A stretch of DNA of 7,067 nt from Spirochaetales bacterium (GTDB taxonomy: Bacteria > Spirochaetota > Spirochaetia > B11-G9): contig JALTGJ010000411.1 in the NCBI GenBank assembly GCA_027077185.1, forward strand, positions 1-7,067, in the 5' to 3' direction. Numbering within the stretch: the first letter of the stretch is position 1; each line of letters starts with the position of its first letter. Positions 1 to 6,330 of this stretch are shown here, piece after piece. Under the pieces are notes generated by a model. It was not told the origin of the DNA and did no database searches. It was given only the letters and a program-made list of their open reading frames with translations. The position numbers and the translations under genes were made by a program.

Positions 1-909
1 ACCATAGATATGGTCTCCTATATAGAGTATTTCACTACCGGGAACGTCAAGATCTTCCTGGAGTTTCTGGAACCATCCTCCCTGATAAATACCCTTTGCC
101 ACAGAACCTATATGATTTGTCATCTGGCCGGTTTCCTGATCAATTTTAAGGAACCTTCCGGGATGCTCAAAAAATCCGGGTTTATCGGCCAGGGTTATAA
201 CTATACTAAAAACATTTTCCCATTTTTTGTGTTTTTTCCAATACGGGTTTAGAGCGTAATCAAGAAGTGATTTTGTGTAATCATAGTCCGAATTTGTAAT
301 TATTATTAGTTTTTTACCATAGTCTAAATATTTTTCCATAAGTTCAGGAACCTGGGGGTCTGTTATCACATATTTTTTAAAGTCACTTTTTATATAGGAT
401 TTAAGTGTGTCATCCTGATGGATAATATCCAGAACTAGTTTAATATCATCTGCTATCTGGTGATAATTGGGGAGGTTTTTTCCATCTTCTTTTAGTTGAA
501 CCAGTTGGGAAAATATAACACCGCTTGAGATTGCAAAAGATGTATCCAGACTAACAAATTCAGGGCTTTTAATATCAATAGCCATTTCTTTGTAAATTTT
601 ATTTTGTTCTTTATACTCAACTTCCTTCAGTCCATGATAGGCAATTTTTACCTTCCCATACCTGCTGAGTTGCAGAAGGTTTCCATTTGTTTTATCAATT
701 ACAAGACCCACTATAGATCGTTTGAAGTCAAATTTTAATTTAAGAATCGATTCTGGATAGTTCAGTTTTTTGTTAAGTACCTTTAATGCTTCCCTATGTG
801 TTAGTTCTTCCAGTTTTTCTGTATTATATCCTACAAGTGTATAGTCCATATCAAAGCCTATAACCTTTATTTGTTTTAAGTTTAAAATTCTGTTTATATA
901 AACTGACAT
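1..909 (-). CDS. HAD-superfamily 5'-nucleotidase (NT5C2-like), C-terminus cut by window edge
   Basis: The minus-strand frame is open for 303 codons from ATG at 909 to the window edge, so the C-terminus is missing; family members are usually around 450 residues or more. Seen: HAD motif I DMDYT at residues 20-24 (nucleophile D20, acid/base D22), motif II ITNSD at 204-208, and the acidic motif GDHIYG at 298-303, which is the hallmark of the cytosolic purine 5'-nucleotidase family (HAD-IG). The N-terminal VNR-like stretch (YINRILNL) just before motif I is also typical and supports this start, as does GGGAGG six bases upstream. Known for the family: Mg-dependent hydrolysis of nucleoside 5'-monophosphates, mainly IMP/GMP in the eukaryotic enzyme; bacterial substrates are poorly defined. 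No signal peptide is seen, so it is probably cytosolic. It is divergent from the nucleotidyltransferase gene. Family assignment is firm; substrate is inference. Confidence 0.9.
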   Translation of the reverse strand, partial: MSVYINRILNLKQIKVIGFDMDYTLVGYNTEKLEELTHREALKVLNKKLNYPESILKLKFDFKRSIVGLVIDKTNGNLLQLSRYGKVKIAYHGLKEVEYKEQNKIYKEMAIDIKSPEFVSLDTSFAISSGVIFSQLVQLKEDGKNLPNYHQIADDIKLVLDIIHQDDTLKSYIKSDFKKYVITDPQVPELMEKYLDYGKKLIIITNSDYDYTKSLLDYALNPYWKKHKKWENVFSIVITLADKPGFFEHPGRFLKIDQETGQMTNHIGSVAKGIYQGGWFQKLQEDLDVPGSEILYIGDHIYG

Positions 910-915
910 TCCAGG

Positions 916-921
916 CCTCCC
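916..921 (-). promoter_or_regulatory. Shine-Dalgarno site of the 5'-nucleotidase gene
   Basis: GGGAGG on the minus strand lies six bases before ATG 909. It fixes the start in a frame that is otherwise open further upstream. Confidence 0.75.
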
Positions 922-936
922 AGTATTTATTGTTGT

Positions 937-964
937 AGTATAGGATATATTATCCAGGTGATAA
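937..964 (-). promoter_or_regulatory. candidate promoter for the 5'-nucleotidase gene
   Basis: On the minus strand TTATCA (959-964, 4/6 to consensus) and TATACT (937-942, 5/6) are separated by 16 bp. Transcription would start near 930, giving a leader of about 20 bases that holds the Shine-Dalgarno site. The -10 is good but the -35 is weak. Confidence 0.4.
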
Positions 965-976
965 ATGTCATATCCT
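942..976. repeat. imperfectly spaced inverted repeat between divergent genes
   Basis: AGGATAT at 942-948 is matched by its reverse complement ATATCCT at 970-976, with 21 bases between. A smaller palindrome, GGATA-TAT-TATCC, sits at 943-955 inside the predicted promoter spacer of the 5'-nucleotidase. Either could be an operator shared by the divergent genes, but short AT-rich palindromes also arise by chance. Confidence 0.3.
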
Positions 977-978
977 GA

Positions 979-1007
979 TTGATCTTTTTGCTGTTTTTTA
1001 TTAGTAT
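979..1007 (+). promoter_or_regulatory. candidate promoter for the nucleotidyltransferase gene
   Basis: TTGATC (979-984) and TAGTAT (1002-1007) are separated by 17 bp, each 4/6 to the sigma-70 consensus. Start would fall near 1014, leaving a short leader with the Shine-Dalgarno site at 1021. Confidence 0.4.
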
Positions 1008-1020
1008 TTGGATGATTTTT

Positions 1021-1025
1021 GGAGG
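1021..1025 (+). promoter_or_regulatory. Shine-Dalgarno site that decides the nucleotidyltransferase start
   Basis: GGAGG, continued as GGAGGAAG, ends five bases before ATG 1031. It favours that ATG over the in-frame TTG at 1019, which overlaps the site. Confidence 0.8.
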
Positions 1026-1030
1026 AAGTT

Positions 1031-1948
1031 ATGAAAAAACCGGCTTTAGTAATTATGGCAGCAGGGATGGGCAGCAGATATGGTGGTGTTAAGCAGATAG
1101 AACCCGTAGGTGAACATGGGGAAGTAATTCTTGATTATTCAGTATACGATGCTGTAAAAGCAGGGTTTGGAAAAATAGTTTTTATAATTCGTAAAAACCT
1201 TGAAGCAGATTTTAAAGAGGCTGTTTTTGATAGACTTCCTTCCGATATTGATGTTGATTATGTTTTTCAGGAGCTGGATTCTGAGCTGCCCTTTGCAGTT
1301 CCATTAAACAGAACAAAACCCTGGGGGACTGCTCATGCAGTACTTTGTACAGCCGGAGTTATTGATGGTCCTTTTGTTGTAATAAATGCCGATGATTATT
1401 ATGGTTCGGCAGTATTCTCCGATGTAATACCCTTTCTTAAGGAAATGGAAGAGGGCAGTACAGATTTTGCTATGGCTGGTTATACCCTGCAAAAAACTCT
1501 TTCTAATCATGGATATGTTTCCAGAGGTGTTTGCCAGGCAGATTCAAATAATCTTCTTACAAGTATAGTTGAATATGAAAAGATTGAGATTATAGACGGG
1601 AAAATTGTAGCAAAACGTCTTAAATCTGATAATTCTGAAATAATGACAGGAAAAGAGCCTACTTCTATGAACTTTTTCTGTCTTGGTCCGGCTTTTTTTG
1701 ATAAAATTAGAGAAGGACTAAAAGAATTTCTGTCCGATAAAGACAATCTTGCCAAAACTGAAATATATCTTCCTATTCTGCTGGATACTCTTATAAATAA
1801 AAATGAAGCTACTGTTAAAGTTATTCCTACGGATTCATCATGGTTTGGTATGACTTACAAAGAGGATAGTCCAATTGTAAAAAAAGCATTTAAGGACTTA
1901 ATTAAAGCTGGGGTGTATCCGTCTCCACTCTGGGAAAATAAAGATTAA
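1031..1948 (+). CDS. sugar-phosphate nucleotidyltransferase family protein
   Basis: This encodes a 305-residue protein of the NTP_transferase (Rossmann-like GT-A) family, which joins a sugar 1-phosphate and an NTP to give an NDP-sugar and pyrophosphate. Seen: the N-terminal nucleotide-binding signature AAGMGSR at residues 10-16 with a conserved lysine at K21 (in the form GGVKQIEPVG), GTAHAV at 99-104, and the metal-binding NADDYYG at 119-125. The blocks TSMNFF (211-216) and WFGMTYKED (271-279) set it in a bacterial subgroup usually annotated only as nucleotidyltransferase or NDP-sugar pyrophosphorylase. No signal peptide or membrane segment is seen, so it is cytosolic. The sugar and base cannot be told from sequence, and no sugar kinase, epimerase or glycosyltransferase lies nearby. 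Its last 47 bp overlap the end of the convergent histidine kinase gene. Confidence 0.88.
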   Translation: MKKPALVIMAAGMGSRYGGVKQIEPVGEHGEVILDYSVYDAVKAGFGKIVFIIRKNLEADFKEAVFDRLPSDIDVDYVFQELDSELPFAVPLNRTKPWGTAHAVLCTAGVIDGPFVVINADDYYGSAVFSDVIPFLKEMEEGSTDFAMAGYTLQKTLSNHGYVSRGVCQADSNNLLTSIVEYEKIEIIDGKIVAKRLKSDNSEIMTGKEPTSMNFFCLGPAFFDKIREGLKEFLSDKDNLAKTEIYLPILLDTLINKNEATVKVIPTDSSWFGMTYKEDSPIVKKAFKDLIKAGVYPSPLWENKD

Positions 1949-3575
1949 TTTCAGTCCCTTTTCCCTGGATAGAATTTACGGTAATAAATCCATTGTGCTG
2001 TTCAATTATTGAGTATACGGTTGAAAGTCCCAGCCCATTTCCTGTCTCTTTGGTAGAAAAATACGGGTCAAATATTTTATTTAGAATATCTTTAGGAATG
2101 CCGGAACCTATGTCTTTAATTTCTATCTGTACGTAATTCCCATATGGAATTTCGGTTCCTGATATTATAATATTTTTATCTATAGATTTATTTTCTAATT
2201 TTATGTCTATCCTCCCTTCTTCTTTCATTGCCTGATTTGCATTTATAACAAGATTTTGAATTACCTGTGAAATTTGTCCTGTATCAATGTTTACTTTCCA
2301 TAAATTATCTTCTATTTTAATATTGTATTCAACATTGGATCCGCTAAGTACAAACCTGGTAGTATCTTTTATAATATTTTCCAGGGATGCAACTTTTAAA
2401 ACAGGTGCGCCTCCTTTGGAAAAGGTTAAAAGCTGATGGGTCAGGCCACTGGCTCTTTTTATTACCTGTTGCATATTTTTTAGACTTTTAGTTATTTTAA
2501 TTGAATCATTTTCATTTAGATAGTACTCTATAAGGCTTATGTTTCCAAGAATACCAGTAAGCAGATTATTAAAATCATGAGCTATTCCTCCTGCAAGTAC
2601 CCCCAGTGATTCAAGTTTTTTAACTTTTCCCACCTGTTCTTTTTCTTTTAGAACCTGCTGTTCCAGTTCCTTTCTTCTTGTAACATCAATAATTCCTCCC
2701 AGCCCAAGAAGGGTGTTTTGGACATTGACTTTACTTGCAGAGAGTGCAATCCAATGTGTACTTCCGTCCTTAAATATTACCTTTATTTCATAGTTATCTA
2801 TTATATCTTTACCTTCCAGCCTTCCTTTGGCTCTTTTTAGAACTAATTCTTTGTGATCAGGGTGAATTAAATCAATAAAATTTTTTGTAAGAAGTTCTTC
2901 TCTGGAATAACCAATTTTCCTGCAGAGATAGTCATTTGCATAGTTTAATATACCATTTTCAGTGTATGTAAAAATTCCCAGATTTAATTTTTCTGTTATT
3001 GTTCTGAATTTTTCTTCGCTTAATCTGGCTTCATTATTGGACTTTCTTAGATAATATATAAGTATCCGTGTGGTAATAATTGTAAAAATAATAAATAAAT
3101 TAAATAAAATTAAAGCCCCTGCAAATTCTTTATCTGAAGGAAGGGTACGGAAATTTCTCCATGAAATAAATGTTACAGCAGTGGTAAGTAATAGTGACCC
3201 AGCAGTAAAAATCATAAAAATATTTTTTTCCAGTAATAACCCTGCAGTTACAATTAATATTGGGATAAGATACAAAGTTGTATCAAAAATATTCCCTCCA
3301 TAATAGGAGGAAATTAGGGATGCCAAAAGAATCCCGGATAAATATATTAGAGAAGCTATTGTTGTTTTTTTTAGATGAAGTAAAAAGAAAGACAGAACAA
3401 AAAAGATAAAAGCAGTTAGAGATGCTGCTACACCTTCGTGCCACTTTATACCATATGCCAGGAATGTAACAAATATAGATGCAGGTATACTTATATGTAA
3501 TAAAATTTTAAGAAAGTGGGATTTTCTATTTTGGATTGCATTTTTAGAGAATGGAGAAAAGGTTGAAGTTTCCAT
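1902..3575 (-). CDS. membrane-bound PAS sensor histidine kinase, no receiver domain
   Basis: A 557-residue sensor kinase. Seen in order: about six hydrophobic segments (roughly residues 21-40, 48-68, 71-92, 99-115, 118-139, 151-176), a PAS domain (about 187-300) ending in the usual DVTRRKELE link, a short helical linker, the dimerisation/phosphoacceptor H-box around H333 (GIAHDFNN), then the HATPase domain with N-box N445/N447, G1 box DIGSGIP (488-494), F-box DPYFS (503-507) and G2 box GNGLGL (512-517). All catalytic blocks are intact. The HDFNN form is typical of PAS kinases that often carry a receiver domain, which this one lacks. No response regulator gene lies in the window, so it is an orphan here; the signal is unknown. 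TAA lies directly upstream in frame, so ATG 3575 is the first possible start. There is no Shine-Dalgarno site; see the promoter entry. It overlaps the nucleotidyltransferase tail-to-tail. Confidence 0.93.
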   Translation of the reverse strand: METSTFSPFSKNAIQNRKSHFLKILLHISIPASIFVTFLAYGIKWHEGVAASLTAFIFFVLSFFLLHLKKTTIASLIYLSGILLASLISSYYGGNIFDTTLYLIPILIVTAGLLLEKNIFMIFTAGSLLLTTAVTFISWRNFRTLPSDKEFAGALILFNLFIIFTIITTRILIYYLRKSNNEARLSEEKFRTITEKLNLGIFTYTENGILNYANDYLCRKIGYSREELLTKNFIDLIHPDHKELVLKRAKGRLEGKDIIDNYEIKVIFKDGSTHWIALSASKVNVQNTLLGLGGIIDVTRRKELEQQVLKEKEQVGKVKKLESLGVLAGGIAHDFNNLLTGILGNISLIEYYLNENDSIKITKSLKNMQQVIKRASGLTHQLLTFSKGGAPVLKVASLENIIKDTTRFVLSGSNVEYNIKIEDNLWKVNIDTGQISQVIQNLVINANQAMKEEGRIDIKLENKSIDKNIIISGTEIPYGNYVQIEIKDIGSGIPKDILNKIFDPYFSTKETGNGLGLSTVYSIIEQHNGFITVNSIQGKGTEINLYFPRVETDTPQL

Positions 3576-3581
3576 ATTTTA

Positions 3582-3610
3582 ATGGTAATTGATATATTTT
3601 GGGATGTCAA
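3582..3610 (-). promoter_or_regulatory. predicted leaderless promoter of the histidine kinase gene
   Basis: On the minus strand a perfect TTGACA (3605-3610), a 17-bp spacer and TACCAT (3582-3587, 4/6) are followed by six bases and then the ATG at 3575. The usual spacing from the -10 puts +1 on the A of the start codon. No Shine-Dalgarno sequence exists before this ATG, which fits a leaderless mRNA. The promoter lies in the 84-bp region shared with the divergent lipoprotein gene. Confidence 0.55.
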
Positions 3611-3659
3611 ATAGTAAATTTATGTGGAATTCATAAATATTTGTGCTAGAGTGGTGGTT

Positions 3660-4406
3660 ATGAATAAAAAAAATCTTGTACTATTTACGGCTGCTATACT
3701 TTTTCTGGGTGCATGTTCTTCAAGGCAAAATATTTATATTGCAAATTCAGGGAAAGGCTCTGCTTCTATAGATGTAAATTTGAATTCTATTGTTATCAAT
3801 TATGTCAGAGATCTTCTTGGAGGATTTTCCGGGGAGAACCAAACTAATGTCCGGATTTTTGATATTCAAAAAATAAAAAATACTGTTATTGGGCTTGATG
3901 GTGTATTTTTGACTGAAATTACCAGTGATAGTCCGGAAAATCTGCATTTAACCTTTAGTTTTAATAATCCATCAAATATTTTTAAAAATCCTGCAGACTC
4001 CGATATTCCTGAATTAATTTCATTCAGCAGCTCTAAGCATGGAAATAAAATCAGAAAAAAATTAAATATAATTCTTACAAGGGACAATTTCAAGTTGGCA
4101 GCATCGCTTCTGGGACTGGAAAATTCAGAGGTCCTTGAAACTTTTGGCCCCCAGGAAAATCCTTATACAAGTAATGAATATCTGGATTTGATGGATTATC
4201 TCTTTGATGAATATGATACTTCTGCAAATATAAGGGCTATAGTCCAATCTTCCAGAATTCTAATAAATTTACAGACAGATGGTCGGATAGTTTTCAGCAA
4301 AGGCTGTAAGGTTTCAGATTCAGGTTCGTCTGCTGTTATTGAGATACCCTTGTTGGATATTGTTACTTTAGAGGAGCCCATCAGGATTTCTGTTGAATGG
4401 GAGTAA
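3660..4406 (+). CDS. lipoprotein of unknown function
   Basis: A 248-residue protein with a clear type II signal peptide: MNKK basic start, hydrophobic core to residue 16, and lipobox LGAC with the lipidated cysteine at C19. The mature part begins SSRQN and is expected to be membrane-anchored on the periplasmic side. No known domain was recognised. It has hydrophilic, beta-rich stretches at about 32-48 and 78-102, a charged middle with a helical stretch (about 125-160), an acidic segment at 173-188, and a C-terminal beta-like region (about 196-247) holding a second cysteine, C216. ATG 3660 was chosen over an in-frame ATG at 3624 because it places the lipobox correctly. It is divergent from the histidine kinase, which may be coincidental or may mark a shared envelope role. 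No convincing ribosome binding site is visible. A weak extended -10 (TG at 3644, TAGAGT 3647-3652) without a good -35 lies just before the ATG. Confidence 0.8.
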   Translation: MNKKNLVLFTAAILFLGACSSRQNIYIANSGKGSASIDVNLNSIVINYVRDLLGGFSGENQTNVRIFDIQKIKNTVIGLDGVFLTEITSDSPENLHLTFSFNNPSNIFKNPADSDIPELISFSSSKHGNKIRKKLNIILTRDNFKLAASLLGLENSEVLETFGPQENPYTSNEYLDLMDYLFDEYDTSANIRAIVQSSRILINLQTDGRIVFSKGCKVSDSGSSAVIEIPLLDIVTLEEPIRISVEWE

Positions 4407-4423
4407 GTTAAAGAGCAATTTTC

Positions 4424-4452
4424 TTGACAGCTCAATTTTTTACTATTATGAT
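4424..4452 (+). promoter_or_regulatory. strong predicted leaderless promoter of vapB
   Basis: TTGACA (4424-4429, 6/6), a 17-bp spacer and TATGAT (4447-4452, 5/6) are followed by six bases and ATG 4459, so +1 is predicted on the A of the start codon. No Shine-Dalgarno site precedes the ATG. It lies only 17 bp after the lipoprotein stop codon. This is the best promoter match noticed in the window. Confidence 0.7.
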
Positions 4453-4495
4453 GTATTTATGCGTACTACATTGAATATAAATGATGTATTTATGC
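4448..4495 (+). repeat. 15-bp direct repeat over the vapB promoter and 5' coding region
   Basis: ATGATGTATTTATGC occurs exactly at 4448-4462 and again at 4481-4495, 33 bp (11 codons) apart. The first copy covers most of the -10 hexamer, the predicted +1 and the start codon. The second lies in vapB and encodes its residues 9-12, DVFM. Because the offset is a multiple of three, both copies are in the same frame. Confidence 0.85.
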
Positions 4496-4674
4496 TTTTG
4501 TTAAAAGAAAAATCTCTGGCAGTTAATAAAAACCTCACTAAACTGGTAAATGACCTATTAAGAAGTAGTTTGATACCCGTTGCTGAACAAAATGGATCTT
4601 TCTATCAGAAAACCTATTCTTTAGGTGAGCATCCAGGGATTAATTTTCACAAATCATTGGATTTGGCAGCATAA
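4459..4674 (+). CDS. vapB: VapB-type antitoxin, probably shortened at the C-terminus
   Basis: A 71-residue protein with the VapB pattern: MRTTLNIND at the N-terminus (the ribbon-helix-helix beta strand used for DNA binding), two short helices with LTKLVNDLLR at residues 26-35, a linker, and SLGEHPGINFHKSLDLAA at the end, which resembles the toxin-binding tail of VapB proteins. Relatives usually continue roughly ten residues further, so the stop at 4672 probably marks damage at the vapB/vapC junction. Known for the family: VapB neutralises the VapC RNase and represses its own operon. Here the partner is a pseudogene, so any remaining role would be DNA binding or neutralising another VapC. ATG 4459 was chosen over an in-frame ATG at 4393, which overlaps the lipoprotein gene and would add 22 residues not seen in VapB proteins. 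Confidence 0.75.
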   Translation: MRTTLNINDVFMLLLKEKSLAVNKNLTKLVNDLLRSSLIPVAEQNGSFYQKTYSLGEHPGINFHKSLDLAA

Positions 4675-4678
4675 TTGA

Positions 4679-4992
4679 AAACGGAATACTCCATTTGGTT
4701 TTCTCCGATTAACCACATCATCCAGGGTCTTTGCTAATCCTCTTACACCGTCAGAAGCCTGGGACATTATAGATTCCTGGTTGGAGAGAAGTGTAGTGCA
4801 TATTCTGAATCCGGGGTCTAATCACTTCCAGATATTACGAACCCTTATGTTGGATAATGGGACAGGTGGGAATTTGACTACCGATGCTCATCTTGCAGCA
4901 TTAGGTATTGAATACAATGGAGTGCTGTATACTGCCGATAATGATTTTAAACGTTTTGCCCGCTTAAATGGATTAACCCTCTTAAGAAATAA
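4679..4992 (+). pseudogene. vapC: vapC toxin (PIN-domain RNase) remnant: N-terminus deleted, C-terminal frameshift
   Basis: The frame open after TGA at 4676-4678 encodes the middle and end of a VapC protein: GFLRLTTSSRVF, then NPLTPSEAW, GNLTTDAHLAA (Asp codon 4883-4885) and YTADNDFKRF (Asp codons 4937-4939 and 4943-4945). These are the family's later acidic residues. The first 40 or so residues are absent, including the usual N-terminal VDTNVL-type Asp and the following Glu, so no nuclease active site can form. A second lesion lies at about 4966: the normal family ending KWINPLKK-stop is present at 4966-4992 but in the next frame, and one extra A in the run at 4966-4968 would restore it. Without that base the frame runs on to a stop at 5081-5083, adding a tail unlike VapC. 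No ATG opens the remnant; the first usable start is an internal TTG at 4781. Family match is firm; loss of activity is inferred. Confidence 0.8.
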
Positions 4993-5130
4993 TAAAAATG
5001 TTATCGATCAGGAAACAAGAATATTACTAATGCTGGGAAGCCACCAGAATTTTTATAAAAACATGAAACAAATTGTTAATTAGTTGAATTCTATCTTGAC
5101 CATTTACCCTGGCACTATTGCGTTATTTAT

Positions 5131-6303
5131 TTAATTGGTCTCTTTAATTGAAATCCCTGATGCAGTCACCCCGGAGATAATTGCAACAGCAGCTGCGATA
5201 ATGAATACCCAATAGTACCCGTAATGGGCCCAGAGAATTCCGGCACCCAGGGGTGCGGTCATAGAAATGATGTGTTCTATGGAAATACCCATGGCCAGGG
5301 TCGGGGTTAAATCATTTTTATCTTCAAGAATTTTAGAAAGATAGGTTGTTCGTGCTGTTCGAAGCGAAAAAAGAAGTTCATCCAGGACAAAAGCTCCTGA
5401 GAGTATTGGCAGAGCCAGGTAGGCAGAAAAGAGCAGAGGAGAGACAGCGTACACTGTGGAAAGAGAAACAATAAAAACCGCGTCAATCATAAGTATTTTA
5501 CGTTCTCCAAACCTGTCAATAAGTTTTCCAAGATAGGGTTTCAGAAATACACCAATTACAGCTGCTATAAGAAGTAACTGTGCAAGGTCAGCTGCTTCCC
5601 TGTGATACATTTTAATAAGCAGCCAGGGACCAAAAACAAGAAAAAGCTGTTTTCTCACACCAAAAAGAGCTGCGAGCAGGTAAAACCTGGTGTATTTCTT
5701 TTTGAGGACAAATTTGAATCCCCGGGGTTCCGATTTCTGCACACCTCTTTTTTGAAGAAAATACAACACCCCGGCTATGAGAGAGATGATAAAGGCACCT
5801 AAATAGAGGGTGCTGTAGCTGACATGCAGTTTTCCCATAAATATCCAGATAAGCAGTGTTCCCACGATGATCCCCAGAGAGCGGATACTGTTCATCTTAC
5901 CAAGAATGTGACCTCGGTTTCCTCCGTGGGCATATCCAATGGCAATGGGTTCAATAATCGTCATATGAAGATGACTTCCCAGTGACCAAAGCATCATGAA
6001 CAATACCATGGATGTGTAGGTAGGAGAAAAGAATCCAAGCCCCAAAAGGCCGAGACCGCTTATTACTATAGAAATACTCAGAATATTTACTTCTCCGATA
6101 AAAAGAATGGAACTGATGATGAATGTTGTGAGAAGCCCCGGAAGTTCTCTTGGAAATTCCAAAGCACCTCGCGCCTGGGCACCGATACCGAAAATATCAT
6201 TCAGGTAAGTATGAAAAGTACCTTGAAGTGCTGTTGATATTATACCGGCAAAAAAAAGACCGGAAACAAATAATATAAATGAGTTGCTGCGCTTTGTCTG
6301 CAA
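5131..6303 (-). CDS. major facilitator superfamily (MFS) transporter
   Basis: A 390-residue, very hydrophobic protein with about twelve membrane segments in two halves, split by a charged cytoplasmic loop (about residues 184-204, KRGVQKSEPRGFKFVLKKK region). A motif-A-like loop, GKLIDRFGERK, is at 259-269, the position of the equivalent loop in the second half; the first-half loop around 44-56 is degenerate. Length is normal for a 12-TM MFS member. Known for the family: secondary transport, often drug or metabolite efflux driven by ion gradients; the substrate cannot be read from the sequence. Start is TTG 6303: TAA lies three codons upstream in frame, GAGGGAG sits nine bases before the TTG, and no nearby ATG is in frame. 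It lies 27 bp after a MarR gene, which suggests MarR-controlled efflux. The gene seems richer in G+C than its neighbours (for example 31 of 60 bases at 5221-5280 against 13 of 60 at 2281-2340). Confidence 0.9.
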   Translation of the reverse strand: MQTKRSNSFILFVSGLFFAGIISTALQGTFHTYLNDIFGIGAQARGALEFPRELPGLLTTFIISSILFIGEVNILSISIVISGLGLLGLGFFSPTYTSMVLFMMLWSLGSHLHMTIIEPIAIGYAHGGNRGHILGKMNSIRSLGIIVGTLLIWIFMGKLHVSYSTLYLGAFIISLIAGVLYFLQKRGVQKSEPRGFKFVLKKKYTRFYLLAALFGVRKQLFLVFGPWLLIKMYHREAADLAQLLLIAAVIGVFLKPYLGKLIDRFGERKILMIDAVFIVSLSTVYAVSPLLFSAYLALPILSGAFVLDELLFSLRTARTTYLSKILEDKNDLTPTLAMGISIEHIISMTAPLGAGILWAHYGYYWVFIIAAAVAIISGVTASGISIKETN

Positions 6304-6312
6304 TGGTGTTTA

Positions 6313-6319
6313 CTCCCTC
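6313..6319 (-). promoter_or_regulatory. Shine-Dalgarno site supporting a TTG start for the MFS gene
   Basis: GAGGGAG on the minus strand is nine bases before TTG 6303. With the in-frame TAA just upstream it makes the TTG the most likely start. Confidence 0.65.
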
Positions 6320-6330
6320 TAATTATTATT

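Noticed and set aside
10..252. Open plus-strand frame of 80 codons
   Set aside because: It lies antisense to the 5'-nucleotidase, whose minus-strand frame has all HAD motifs; the plus frame has no recognisable domain or ribosome binding site.
1019..1030. TTG start for the nucleotidyltransferase, four codons upstream
   Set aside because: It overlaps the Shine-Dalgarno sequence that serves ATG 1031.
3624..3659. Upstream ATG for the lipoprotein
   Set aside because: It would put 12 extra residues before the basic start of the signal peptide and has no ribosome binding site.
4393..4458. Upstream ATG for vapB
   Set aside because: It lies in the lipoprotein gene and upstream of the strong promoter at 4424; the extra residues are not VapB-like.
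4671..4712. Alternative vapC frame reading IIENGILHL, which resembles an ENG-type VapC motif
   Set aside because: It stops after about a dozen codons; the next frame gives GFLRLTT, which continues directly into the rest of the VapC match.
4781..5083. Independent 100-residue gene starting at TTG 4781
   Set aside because: The same frame carries VapC-family sequence further upstream, back to 4679, so this is an internal piece of the vapC remnant and its tail past 4992 is out-of-frame read-through.
4993..5130. Rho-independent terminator between the vapC remnant and the convergent MFS gene
   Set aside because: No stem longer than about three base pairs followed by a T run was found on either strand.
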